A DNA stretch of 56,344 nucleotides from CAVVYA01 sp964577835 (GTDB lineage Bacteria; Pseudomonadota; Alphaproteobacteria; SMXQ01), in the NCBI GenBank assembly GCA_964577835.1, contig CAZOBN010000007.1, positions 1 to 56,344 on the forward strand. The letters run 5' to 3'. This document shows positions 16,774 to 26,668 of the stretch, in pieces. The notes below the pieces were generated by a model. That model saw only the letters and a list, made by a program, of their open reading frames with translations. It was not told where the DNA came from and ran no database searches. The position numbers and the translations under genes were made by a program. Every line of letters starts with the position of its first letter. Positions within the stretch are counted from its first letter, which is position 1.

Positions 16774-17637
16774 TCAGCCGAAATATTCGCCGCCGTTGGG
16801 ATGCAGCACCTGGCCTGTCATGAAGGCCGAATCCCGCGCGGCCAGGAACACGTAGCACGGCGAAATCTCGTCCGCCTTGGCCGCGCGCCCCATCGGGTTC
16901 TGGGCGCCGAATTTCGCCACATCCTTCTCCTCGAACGACGCTGGAATGAGCGGTGTCCAGACCGGTCCCGGCGCCACCGCATTGACGCGGATGCCATCGG
17001 ATACCTTGGCCTTGGCCAACGAGCGCGTGAACGACACGATGGCCCCTTTGGTCGAGGAATAGTCGATCAGTTTCGGATTGCCATGAAAGGCCGTGATCGA
17101 TGCCGAATTGATGATGGCGGCGCCTTTCCTGAGATGCGGCAGGGCAAAGCGCGTCAGATAGAACATGGCAAAGATATTGACCCGGAACGTGCGCTCCAAC
17201 TGCTCCGAATCGATGTCGGTGAGATCCTTCTCCGGATACTGGACAGCCGCGTTATTGACCAGAATGTCGATCCGGCCGAATTCGGCAACCGTTTTCCCCA
17301 CCGCCTCGCGGCAAAAGTTTTCGTCGGCCACGTCGCCGGCAAGCAGCAGTGACTTGACGCCCTGCTCCTCGACCAGGCGTTTGGCTTCATTCGCATCGCG
17401 GTCCTCGTTGAGATAGACGATGGCGACATCGGCGCCTTCCTTCGCGAAGGAGACGGCGACCGAGCGGCCGATGCCGCTGTCGCCGCCGGTGATGAGCGCG
17501 ATCTTGCCCCGCAGCTTGCCGGAGCCGCGATAGTCGACCGCCGAATCCTGCGGCGGCGGCGTCATCTCCTCGCGCTGGCCCGGCTGCCGGTCCTGGTGCT
17601 GCGGCGGGCGTTGTTCCTCGGTCTTTACATCGGTCAT
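16774..17637 (-). CDS. Short-chain dehydrogenase/reductase, stress-associated YghA/GSP39 type
   Basis: 287 residues. A hydrophilic Gln/Pro-rich N-terminal extension (about 1-40) precedes the Rossmann domain: TGGDSGIG nucleotide-binding motif, NNAA, and catalytic Ser and Tyr-x-x-x-Lys in SASITAF...YSSTK. The extension and the C-terminal GQVLHPNGGEYFG are typical of the general-stress-protein-39/YghA group of NAD(P)H reductases, whose substrates are poorly known. An EcfG-like promoter (17664-17689) lies 27 bp upstream, which puts this gene in the general stress regulon set up by the neighbouring phyR-nepR-ecfG locus. Confidence 0.88.
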   Translation of the reverse strand: MTDVKTEEQRPPQHQDRQPGQREEMTPPPQDSAVDYRGSGKLRGKIALITGGDSGIGRSVAVSFAKEGADVAIVYLNEDRDANEAKRLVEEQGVKSLLLAGDVADENFCREAVGKTVAEFGRIDILVNNAAVQYPEKDLTDIDSEQLERTFRVNIFAMFYLTRFALPHLRKGAAIINSASITAFHGNPKLIDYSSTKGAIVSFTRSLAKAKVSDGIRVNAVAPGPVWTPLIPASFEEKDVAKFGAQNPMGRAAKADEISPCYVFLAARDSAFMTGQVLHPNGGEYFG

Positions 17638-17663
17638 GGCGATCTCCCGTCATTTCTCAACTC

Positions 17664-17689
17664 AACAGCCGAAGCATCCATCCGGTTCC
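17664..17689 (-). promoter_or_regulatory. EcfG-type promoter candidate for the SDR
   Basis: On the minus strand GGAAC-N17-TGTT, matching the alphaproteobacterial stress-sigma consensus GGAAC-N16/17-CGTT except for the first base of the -10 element. The predicted transcript would have a leader of about 20 bases before the ATG at 17637. Confidence 0.5.
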
Positions 17690-17720
17690 TGGGCGGAATA
17701 CGCCGACCACGACCCGAAAC

Positions 17721-17745
17721 GGAACCATTGCCGGCGCCACCTGTT
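17721..17745 (+). promoter_or_regulatory. EcfG-type promoter candidate for the proline-rich peptide
   Basis: GGAAC (17721-17725)-N16-TGTT (17742-17745), one base from consensus, 26 bp before the start at 17772. Together with the minus-strand site at 17664 it forms a divergent stress-promoter pair. Confidence 0.5.
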
Positions 17746-17771
17746 CAGTCTTCGTCCCATAGGAGAGGCGT

Positions 17772-18017
17772 ATGAGAACATCGATGCAACCCATAGGCTT
17801 GGCTCAGCCGACGCCGCCCAGCCCGCCCCAACCGCCCAACATCCCGCCGCCGGAATCGCCGCCCTCGATCAATCCGGCCAATCCGCCCCGTACCGAGCCG
17901 CCGCCCGAGGTGGTGCCCAACGATCCACCGCTCGAACTGCCGCCGACCGACCCGACTCCGGCGCCCGCGCGGGTGCCGCCGCAGGCCATTGCCGTGTGGA
18001 AGTTGCGCTACACATGA
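17772..18017 (+). CDS. Small proline-rich protein
   Basis: 81 residues, about a third of them proline, in runs such as PSPPQPPNIPPPESPP, ending VWKLRYT. A good GGAGAGG ribosome site precedes the ATG. There is no signal peptide, membrane segment or recognisable domain; the chain should be extended and disordered. It is placed between an SDR and a KGG-repeat protein, both near the general stress locus, and has its own EcfG-like promoter. The coding case rests on the ribosome site, promoter and clean reading frame, since the GC-rich content alone could give a chance frame. Function unknown. Confidence 0.65.
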   Translation: MRTSMQPIGLAQPTPPSPPQPPNIPPPESPPSINPANPPRTEPPPEVVPNDPPLELPPTDPTPAPARVPPQAIAVWKLRYT

Positions 18018-18050
18018 CGTCGTGGTTTCTCATGCAATGGCTCCGCGGAT

Positions 18051-18079
18051 AAAAAAAGGCCGCACATCGGAGTGCGGCC
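18051..18079 (-). terminator. Rho-independent terminator of the KGG-repeat gene
   Basis: Perfect 8-bp stem GGCCGCAC/GTGCGGCC (18058-18065 with 18072-18079), loop ATCGGA. Read on the minus strand it is followed by seven T residues (18051-18057), the classical intrinsic terminator layout, 43 bp after the stop at 18122. Confidence 0.85.
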
Positions 18080-18121
18080 CTGTCGCTGTGCAGAACGCTG
18101 AACGACGCGCTATAAAATCGA

Positions 18122-18430
18122 TTATCCGCGACTCTGGCCACCCTTGCGGCCGGCTTCAGCGGCTCTCTCGCGATTGTGGGCGAAATTGCCGCCACTCTGC
18201 TGGCCGCCCTTGCGGCCAGCTTCCGCGGCGCGCTGCGGGTTGTTCGCAAAGTTGCCACTGCTCTCATGACCGCCTTTGCGCCCCGCCTCGGCGGCAAGCT
18301 GCCGATTCCGCGAGAAGCTGCGCTTTTCGTTGGGTACACTCTCACCGCCTTTGCGCGCGATCGCTCGTTGCTTCGCGGGGTCCATCGAAGCGAATCCACG
18401 GTTGGATGTCCCAGTGCGCTCTTCAGTCAT
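18122..18430 (-). CDS. KGG-repeat general stress protein
   Basis: 102 residues built from four repeats of the stress-induced KGG motif (R-x-A-x-x-x-A-R-K-G-G): ARKGGESV, GRKGGHES, GRKGGQQS and a terminal GRKGGQSRG. The first repeat carries the MDPAKQRAIARKGG form typical of con-10/GsiB-like proteins. Such hydrophilic proteins are induced by desiccation, acid or starvation and are thought to act like hydrophilins. GGAGAA lies before the ATG. An EcfG-like promoter at 18467-18491 and an intrinsic terminator at 18051-18079 define a single-gene unit. Confidence 0.9.
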   Translation of the reverse strand: MTEERTGTSNRGFASMDPAKQRAIARKGGESVPNEKRSFSRNRQLAAEAGRKGGHESSGNFANNPQRAAEAGRKGGQQSGGNFAHNRERAAEAGRKGGQSRG

Positions 18431-18466
18431 CAGAGTTCTCCTTCGTCAACAAACAGACCCTCCATT

Positions 18467-18491
18467 AACCGCTCCGGCTCGCAGAGGTTCC
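18467..18491 (-). promoter_or_regulatory. EcfG-type promoter candidate for the KGG gene
   Basis: Minus strand GGAAC-N16-GGTT, with the conserved GTT core of the -10 element, about 36 bp before the ATG at 18430. Confidence 0.5.
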
Positions 18492-18585
18492 AAAAATTCG
18501 CTTCTTTCGGTCATGACATCTTCGCTAATAAAAGATCTTTGTGCCCAAAGTATGGGAAGTCGATACTAAAGTCTCATTTCCGACA

Positions 18586-20298
18586 CTACGACAGCCGTGT
18601 AAATCGGATTTTGACATGAGTGCCATTGCGTTGGGCAACGGTCATCTCGCCATGGAGCTGGCGGACATAGCCCAGGATGAGCTCTCGGCCGAGCCCCTGA
18701 CGCGCCGGATCCAAGTCATCGAGCGCGAATCCGCCGATGCCGTTGTCGGACACCGCGAGTGTCGCCTCCCCGTCCTCGCCAAGCTTCAACTCGACCAGGA
18801 CGCGTCCGCTCTTCTGGCTCTTGAAGGCATGTTTGGTCGCGTTGCTGACGATTTCGGTAACGAGCATGGCCAGGGTGACGGCTGTTTCGGCAGCCACGAA
18901 ATGCCGAGGTACTTCGCTGATCACATAAATCTGCCGGCCGCTCACCAGTTCCTCCAACTGATGGCAAAGCGCGCCCAGAAAGCCTTGCAGCTCTACTCTT
19001 TGCTGCTCCTGGGTCTCGTAGAGGCTCTGGTGGATCAGCGCCAGGGCATTCACCCGACTCTGCAGACCGAGCAGGGCATCGCGGGCGACATCGTCCCTCA
19101 AGCCGCGTGACTGCAGATTGAGCAGGCTCGAGATGATCTGCAGGTTGTTCTTGACGCGGTGATGAATCTCCTTGATCAGCATATCGCGGTGGGCGATCGC
19201 GTCATTGAGCTGCGCGTTGCGCGCTTCGATGGTCTGCATCATCTTGATGAAGGATTCGGCAAGCTCCTTGAGCTCGTGCGGCGCTTCCTCGAAGCGCATC
19301 TCATGATCCATTTCCCTGCCGTAAAGAAACTGTACGACCATCTGCCGGAGTTGCAGCAGCCAGCGGATCACCAGCCGATGGATGGCGATACCGGCGATCG
19401 CCACCGCCAGCAGCCAGATGAGCAAGGGCGAGGCGAGATCCGCCGCGAGCCTGACCCCGAACCAGCCGAAGAGCGACTGAGACGGCTGGGCCAGCACGGC
19501 ATAGAGCCCCGTGAGCGGCAGCGCGGCGATGGCGAACACGGTCTCGCGTCCCTGCCGGGCGATGTGGCGATGCACCGCGATCTCTTGCCCCGCGGCTTTG
19601 GCCAGAAGCGTGCTGCGGACGTCCGGCGGAACGACCGGAGTCGCCTCCTCGAACGGCATCTCGTTGCCTTGCGCGTCGAGAATGAGATAGGCGGAATCGC
19701 TTGTCGAATCGGCACGGTCCGAAAGAAGGCTGAGCGTCTCGAGATTGATGAACAGCGCCAAGACGCCGGTCATCCGTCGCGCCGCATTGTACACGGGTAT
19801 CGCCGCCACCAAGGTGCGCCGCGGAAGGATCTCGTCGGACGCGAAATCCGCGACCGTGAACTCGCTGCCGTCGACCGCCTGCCGATACCATGGCCATTCC
19901 TTCACCACGATGCGGCGGTCGACATCGTCGCTGCCGCAGCGGATGGAGCCATTGATGTCCACGGCCAAGGCAAGATCGTATTCGGGCAGAAGCGACAATG
20001 CATTGCGCAGAGCAACGCGGCACGCCGGCATCGACAGATTGCGCACGTCGGGCTGGGCGGTCAGTGTCGTCAGCACCTTGCGCGCGTTGGCCAAGAGGCT
20101 TTGATATTGGACAACGACCAACCGGGCGGTGTGCGCCAGGTTTTGCTCGGCGCTCGCGCGTTGCTCGCGATAGTTGTAGTAGCCTTGAACGATTCCGAGG
20201 GCTGCGGGCAAGGCGAGCGCGAGAGCGAGCGTGAATGCCAACCGGGTACGCAGCGAGCTGCTCTTCCTGTTGCGCAGCCGGCCCAGCAGCCCCTTCAT
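18586..20298 (-). CDS. Membrane sensor histidine kinase, HisKA_2 family, of the general stress response (PhyK-like)
   Basis: 570 residues. N-terminal membrane helix (about 18-40), periplasmic Cache-like sensor (about 45-280), second helix (about 287-312), linker (to about 370), HisKA_2 dimerisation domain with acceptor His380 in EIHHRVKNNLQ, and a HATPase domain with NATKHAF and the SDNGIGG box. Kinases of this class phosphorylate PhyR to switch on the alphaproteobacterial general stress response. Its start overlaps the ecfG stop by four bases, so it is translated from the nepR-ecfG message. The periplasmic Cache part implies an extracytoplasmic signal, unknown here. Confidence 0.88.
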   Translation of the reverse strand: MKGLLGRLRNRKSSSLRTRLAFTLALALALPAALGIVQGYYNYREQRASAEQNLAHTARLVVVQYQSLLANARKVLTTLTAQPDVRNLSMPACRVALRNALSLLPEYDLALAVDINGSIRCGSDDVDRRIVVKEWPWYRQAVDGSEFTVADFASDEILPRRTLVAAIPVYNAARRMTGVLALFINLETLSLLSDRADSTSDSAYLILDAQGNEMPFEEATPVVPPDVRSTLLAKAAGQEIAVHRHIARQGRETVFAIAALPLTGLYAVLAQPSQSLFGWFGVRLAADLASPLLIWLLAVAIAGIAIHRLVIRWLLQLRQMVVQFLYGREMDHEMRFEEAPHELKELAESFIKMMQTIEARNAQLNDAIAHRDMLIKEIHHRVKNNLQIISSLLNLQSRGLRDDVARDALLGLQSRVNALALIHQSLYETQEQQRVELQGFLGALCHQLEELVSGRQIYVISEVPRHFVAAETAVTLAMLVTEIVSNATKHAFKSQKSGRVLVELKLGEDGEATLAVSDNGIGGFALDDLDPARQGLGRELILGYVRQLHGEMTVAQRNGTHVKIRFTRLS

Positions 20299-20891
20299 TT
20301 GTCGGAATCGGTCCGCAACGCTTCCGCTTGGTGCTGTTGTCGAGACCGAGCGGCCGGCGCATGCCGGATACGGGTGCGAACGCGTGGGGTACGACGCTCG
20401 GTCTGAGTGCCCTCGAACTCCGCTTGCAACGCCTTGCGTGCCCGACCGATTCGGCTCTTGATGGTGCCCACGGCGCAGCCGCAGATCGAAGCCGCCTGTT
20501 CGTAGGACAAGCCCTCCGCGACGATCAGAAACATCGCCTCGCGCTGCTCGGGTGGAAGCTGCGGAAAGGCGTTGAGCAGTTCCTTGACCTCGAGGCTTGT
20601 GTGCTGCCGCGGCCCGACCGAGGTCTTGCTGAATTGCGGATCATTGCAAACCGCGGTCTCGAGCGCCTGACGCCGCATGTGAGTATAGAACACATTGCGG
20701 AGGATGGTGAAAAGCCACGCCCGCATATTGGTGCCGCAAGTGAAGGTGTCCTTACTTGCCCAGGCGCGCAGCAGCGTTTCCTGCGTCAAGTCGTCGCCCA
20801 GCGCGGACTGTCCGCACAACACCCGCGCAAATCCCCGCAACGCAGGAACCTGCTTGAGAAAATGGTTCTTGAAATCCGCCGTGTTGGTCAT
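20295..20891 (-). CDS. ecfG: EcfG-type ECF sigma factor of the general stress response
   Basis: 198 residues. Sigma region 2 (about 10-75) has DDLTQETLLRAW and the RAWLFTILRN helix; region 4 (about 115-170) has LPPEQREAMFLIVAEGLSYEQ and a GTIKSRIGRAR recognition helix. Between nepR and a PhyK-like kinase in one operon, this is the EcfG (sigma-EcfG/RpoE4-type) factor that reads GGAAC-N16/17-CGTT promoters, several of which occur in the window. Held inactive by NepR until PhyR is phosphorylated. The Arg/Gln-rich tail after residue 175 is longer than in many EcfG proteins. Confidence 0.93.
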   Translation of the reverse strand: MTNTADFKNHFLKQVPALRGFARVLCGQSALGDDLTQETLLRAWASKDTFTCGTNMRAWLFTILRNVFYTHMRRQALETAVCNDPQFSKTSVGPRQHTSLEVKELLNAFPQLPPEQREAMFLIVAEGLSYEQAASICGCAVGTIKSRIGRARKALQAEFEGTQTERRTPRVRTRIRHAPAARSRQQHQAEALRTDSDK

Positions 20892-20952
20892 AGCGCCTTC
20901 CTAGCCCGGCGGTGTGTCGGCCCGACGCAGACCAACAAAACTCTCCCGACTT

Positions 20953-21225
20953 TTAAGCTGGCTTACCTTCATCTTCTTGTTCGAGCCGGTTGAGCAATTC
21001 ACGAAATGCATCGGGGACCGGCTCATTCAGAGTCTCTTCATAGGACTGACGTAGCGACTGGCCCAGCCACGTCAGATACGGCTCCGAGGGCCGCATCCGC
21101 TGATTCCCATCGGGGATTTTATTGTGGCAACCCTCCGGCTGCCGGGGGTCCCCGACCTTTGCTTTGACCGTGGCAGGGTCGACGGATTGAGGGCTGGCGG
21201 TTTCCGGTTTCGTTCGGTTGTTCAT
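20953..21225 (-). CDS. nepR: NepR anti-sigma factor
   Basis: 90 residues from the ATG at 21225. The C-terminal half contains the NepR core, SLRQSYEETLNEPVPDAFRELL (listed here only as key blocks: SLRQSYEE, LNEPVPD, FRELLNRLE), which binds either EcfG or the PhyR sigma-like domain. The N-terminal half is charged and probably disordered. It precedes ecfG by 61 bp. The start is uncertain: the perfect EcfG promoter at 21226-21251 touches this ATG, so the transcript might be leaderless or translation may begin later, for example at the ATG at 21096 just before the core. Confidence 0.88.
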   Translation of the reverse strand: MNNRTKPETASPQSVDPATVKAKVGDPRQPEGCHNKIPDGNQRMRPSEPYLTWLGQSLRQSYEETLNEPVPDAFRELLNRLEQEDEGKPA

Positions 21226-21251
21226 AACGTCGCGATCCTCGAACGCGTTCC
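21226..21251 (-). promoter_or_regulatory. EcfG promoter of nepR-ecfG (abuts the nepR ATG)
   Basis: Minus strand GGAAC-N17-CGTT, a perfect consensus, ending on the base before the nepR ATG. It fits autoregulation of nepR-ecfG, but its distance to the ATG leaves no normal leader. Confidence 0.6.
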
Positions 21252-21412
21252 CTTCGCGAGGATCCTCATGGTCCTCCCATTTTCTGGCCAGCATCGGCAC
21301 GCGCCCCATCCCTATCCGCCCCGCCTATCCGACAAACGCGCCTTTCCCGCCTTCGTTCCCAGACGCATGTATTTCGCGCTCGATATACAACTATAAGTAG
21401 CATCTCCACGCC

Positions 21413-21438
21413 GGAACCTCCGCCCTTGGTCACACGTT
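21413..21438 (+). promoter_or_regulatory. EcfG promoter of phyR
   Basis: GGAAC (21413-21417)-N17-CGTT (21435-21438), a perfect consensus, 54 bp before the phyR ATG. Positive autoregulation of phyR by EcfG is known in several alphaproteobacteria. Confidence 0.8.
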
Positions 21439-21492
21439 TGCGGTGAAAGGCAAAGCCTTGTCGCTTGCCACATTTTTCGGAGGGGAGATGAA

Positions 21493-22338
21493 ATGGCGGT
21501 AGGCCGTCTCGTTCGGGATTATCTGCCCTTTCTTCGGCGTTACGCCCGAGCGCTGACTGGAAGTCAGGAGGCCGGCGACGCTTACGTGCGCGCCACGCTC
21601 GAGACGATCTCCCGGAACGCGGACGGAGATAGGGGAATGGGGCGTGACCGTGGATTCACGTCGCGGATTGGCCTCTACCGCCAGTTCCATGCCGTGTGCT
21701 CGTCGATCAGCGCCGGCGATGGCGCGGCGCCCGAGGAAACCTCGGAATCGCGCCGGGCGGCTCAAGCTCATCTGAGTTCCATCGGGACCATCACCCGTCA
21801 GGCCTTGCTGCTGACCGCGCTCGAGGGATTCTCCGTGCAGGACGCCGGCCGTATCCTGGGCAAACCGCCGGACGTGATTCGCGCCTTGGTGGACGAGGCG
21901 ATCAAGGGGGTCGCCGAAGGGCTGAGCACCCGCGTGCTGGTTATCGAGGACGAATCGGTGATCGCGCTCGATCTGGCGTCGATCGCCAAGGAGCTCGGCC
22001 ATGTGGTGCTGCCGGTCGCCATCACCCATCGGGAAGCGCTGGATATCGCCGAACGCGAAGAACCCGGCCTCATTCTCGCCGACATTCAGCTGTCCGACGG
22101 CAGCTCGGGCATCGAGGCCGTGCGCGACATCCTGGCCAAACGCCATATTCCCGTGGTGTTCATCACGGCCTATCCGGAGCGTCTCCTGACCGGCCAGCGT
22201 CCGGAGCCGACCTTCCTGATTTCGAAGCCGTTCCTGCCGAGCACGGTGAAAGCCATCGTCAGCCAGGCGCTATTCCTTCATCCGCCGTCATCGGCACCCT
22301 CTTCCGGTAGTCCCCCGGCACAACGCGTCGCGGGTTAG
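21493..22338 (+). CDS. phyR: PhyR, general stress response regulator (sigma-like + receiver)
   Basis: 281 residues; ATG at 21493 after GGAGGGGAG. Residues 1-140 form the sigma-factor-like domain (LRDYLPFLRRYARALTGS-type start, region-4-like TRQALLLTALEGFS) that mimics EcfG and captures NepR. Residues 145-265 form a receiver domain with acidic Glu152/Asp153, phospho-acceptor Asp197 in LADIQLSDG, Thr225 and Lys245 in ISKPF. Phosphorylation opens the protein so that NepR is released from EcfG. It is divergent from nepR-ecfG-kinase, the standard layout. The Ser/Pro-rich tail after 265 is variable. Confidence 0.96.
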   Translation: MAVGRLVRDYLPFLRRYARALTGSQEAGDAYVRATLETISRNADGDRGMGRDRGFTSRIGLYRQFHAVCSSISAGDGAAPEETSESRRAAQAHLSSIGTITRQALLLTALEGFSVQDAGRILGKPPDVIRALVDEAIKGVAEGLSTRVLVIEDESVIALDLASIAKELGHVVLPVAITHREALDIAEREEPGLILADIQLSDGSSGIEAVRDILAKRHIPVVFITAYPERLLTGQRPEPTFLISKPFLPSTVKAIVSQALFLHPPSSAPSSGSPPAQRVAG

Positions 22339-22433
22339 CCACGCTTTTCAGCGGTTGAGGCGGCGCGCCGACCGAATGCGCAACTTTTCCGCGGCTGAAC
22401 GGTTTCCCAAGGAACAAATGCGAGGAGCATTCA

Positions 22434-23177
22434 ATGGCACACAACAATGGACAGAGTCGCGCATCGTCGGAGGGCCCTGACGAAGGCCTGGCGGCGGCAT
22501 TGCGCGCCTTGAGCGCCCTGTGTCGTGACAGTGAGGCGGGCTACCGCAAGGCCGCGCAGGATGCCGACGACGAAAATCTTAAATTCGAGTTCGAGGAATT
22601 GGCCCAGGAACGGACCAAGATGGCGGATTCGCTCGCCACGATCCTGAGCGATCTCGGTATCGAACCGGCATCGGCTGGCACCCCGCTCGGTGCCGCGCAC
22701 CGCGCGCTTCTTGAACTGCGGTCCAAGCTGCACCGCGGCAACCCGAAGGTTATCCTCGCCGAAATTGCCCGCGGCGAAGGCACGTTCGAGGAGGCTTTCG
22801 ACAAAGCCCTGGAATTCGCGATGCCACAAAACCTGCGGCGCCAGTTGCAAACGCAACACCGGACGGTTCGGCAAGCACGCGACTACTACACCGCGCTCGC
22901 CGGAAGGGTCCGCTCGTTGCCGAGCGGTCGCAGGCTCGCGCCCGTCCGCCAGCTCGGCTCGCGCATAGCCCATCGTCCCTTGACGGCGGTTGCCGTGGTC
23001 GCCGCCTCCGCCCTGGCGCTCGGCGCCATCGCCCAACTGTCTCACCGCGACCGTACCTCGCGGCTGCTGGATTATCGGCGTATTCGGGACATCGACCCAC
23101 GCGATCTGCGGGGACTCGAAAAGCGAGATCGCCGGGGGTTGGGAAAACTGTCCAGACACTTCGGAGGATATCGATGA
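22434..23177 (+). CDS. PA2169-type four-helix protein (DUF2383) with C-terminal membrane segment
   Basis: 247 residues; GAGGAG ribosome site. About residues 20-150 resemble the ferritin-like four-helix DUF2383/PA2169 domain (LRALSALCRDSEAGYRKAAQDA, then LAQERTKMADSLATIL). A hydrophobic segment near residues 183-202 (LTAVAVVAASALALGAIAQL) probably anchors it in the membrane, followed by a very basic Arg/Asp tail. The domain is widespread near stress genes, function unknown. No EcfG promoter was found in the 95-bp gap, so it may be read through from phyR. Its stop overlaps the start of the next, truncated gene. Confidence 0.8.
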   Translation: MAHNNGQSRASSEGPDEGLAAALRALSALCRDSEAGYRKAAQDADDENLKFEFEELAQERTKMADSLATILSDLGIEPASAGTPLGAAHRALLELRSKLHRGNPKVILAEIARGEGTFEEAFDKALEFAMPQNLRRQLQTQHRTVRQARDYYTALAGRVRSLPSGRRLAPVRQLGSRIAHRPLTAVAVVAASALALGAIAQLSHRDRTSRLLDYRRIRDIDPRDLRGLEKRDRRGLGKLSRHFGGYR

Positions 23178-23482
23178 AACGTATATCAACGGTTACGGGC
23201 GTGGTTGCCTGCGCATTGAGCCTATCCCTGTGGAGCATCGCTGCTTCGGCGCAAACGATGAATCCCGCCCCGGCCGAACGCAATGCGCCGGCGGCTACGA
23301 GCAACGCGCCTCAGGCTAAGGCCAAAGCTTCAAACCAGACGGCTGAGTATGTCAGGAAGGCCGCTGAAGGCGATCCGTTCGAGATCCATTCCAGCGAATT
23401 GGCGCTCAAGCAGGCGGAGAGTACGGATGTGAAAGCCTTCGCCCAGCGCATCATGATCGACGATCACACCACCTCGAGCTAG
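23174..23482 (+). pseudogene. DUF4142 protein, C-terminally truncated
   Basis: 102 residues. Signal peptide (about 1-26, ending ASAQ), an Ala/Asn/Pro linker, then the start of a DUF4142 ferritin-like domain: AEYVRKAAEGDPFEIHSSELALKQ and VKAFAQRIMIDDHT (key blocks only). The frame stops in TAG right after IDDHTTSS, about two helices into a four-helix domain that normally needs another 70-90 residues. The sequence beyond is an unrelated antisense imuA fragment, so the gene was cut by a deletion. Its ATGA overlap with the upstream gene and good GGAGG site show that it was once functional. Confidence 0.8.
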
Positions 23483-23886
23483 GCGCTGAAGCGGCGCGCG
23501 CGCAATCCCTCTTCCATCGCCCATAGCAAATCCTTTGCCGTCTTCGCCTTGACGAACAACAAGCGACGCATATCCATCCCGAACTGCGCGAGGGCCGGGC
23601 CGTAAAGCTGGCCCGCCGCCGCGGCACCACAACACCCAGCCTTGCGCGCCGAGCAGAGAGGTCAGCCAAGCGGTGAAGCCGATGGCCGCGCCGTCATTGG
23701 GAGTCCGGCCACCTCATGCAGACAGCCACCCGGCAGTCCTCCCCAGGGCAGAACCTGATCGATCTCCGCGATGCCCAGGGCGGTGACGCCGGCGAGCTTG
23801 CCGTCGGCCTGTTGAAGGCTACGGCGAAGCTTCGCTAACTCTTTGCATTTTGTGGCTTTTTGATTGCCACTCCGGGATATGTTCAT
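23480..23886 (-). pseudogene. imuA: imuA (SOS mutagenesis protein) remnant, frameshifted and 3'-truncated
   Basis: Read on the minus strand, three frames in succession give ImuA: first GIAEIDQVLPWGGLPGGCLHEVAG, then after a frameshift NDGAAIGFTAWLTSLLGAQG and VLWC, then after another LYGPALAQFGMDMRRLLFV and DLLWAMEEGLRARRF (partial blocks). At least two frameshifts and loss of the 3' end make it non-functional. ImuA normally works with ImuB and DnaE2 in error-prone repair, and these would lie just beyond the truncated end, where the DUF4142 fragment now sits. A LexA box remains at its 5' end. Confidence 0.85.
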
Positions 23887-23895
23887 GATTTGTTC
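23881..23895 (-). promoter_or_regulatory. LexA (SOS) box upstream of the imuA remnant
   Basis: GTTC (23881-23884)-N7-GTTC (23892-23895), the alphaproteobacterial LexA operator, at the 5' end of the imuA remnant. It overlaps the first possible ATG of the frame, so the original start was probably a little further downstream. Confidence 0.8.
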
Positions 23896-24156
23896 TAACG
23901 TTTTGCCGGAATGACGTCAACCTGCCCATCAAGTCTTGCCATGGCTAGACTTGACGCATTGCCCACACCTATATGTAGTGTACACAACGCAGTCACAACC
24001 CGTCGTAGTGTAGCCTTTCTATATAAAAAGTCGTAGAAGACGATTGACGTTCAGGGTGCGTTAAACAGAACACCGCAGACTCGCCTCATGCCGCTGCGCC
24101 CTCAAAAGGCCATCAAGAAACGTTAGGTTGCAGCTCTTCACGGTTGGAGCGCACAG

Positions 24157-26652
<2,496 letters not shown>

Positions 26653-26668
26653 AGAAGAAGCGCGAGGG

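Noticed and set aside
17804..17989. Gly-rich minus-strand open frame opposite the proline-rich peptide
   Set aside because: It is the direct complement of CCN codons read as GGN; no ribosome site.
23951..23979. TTGACG with a TGTAGT element as a sigma-70 promoter before glgP
   Set aside because: The -10 element is poor and the distance to the gene is long; left as unsupported.
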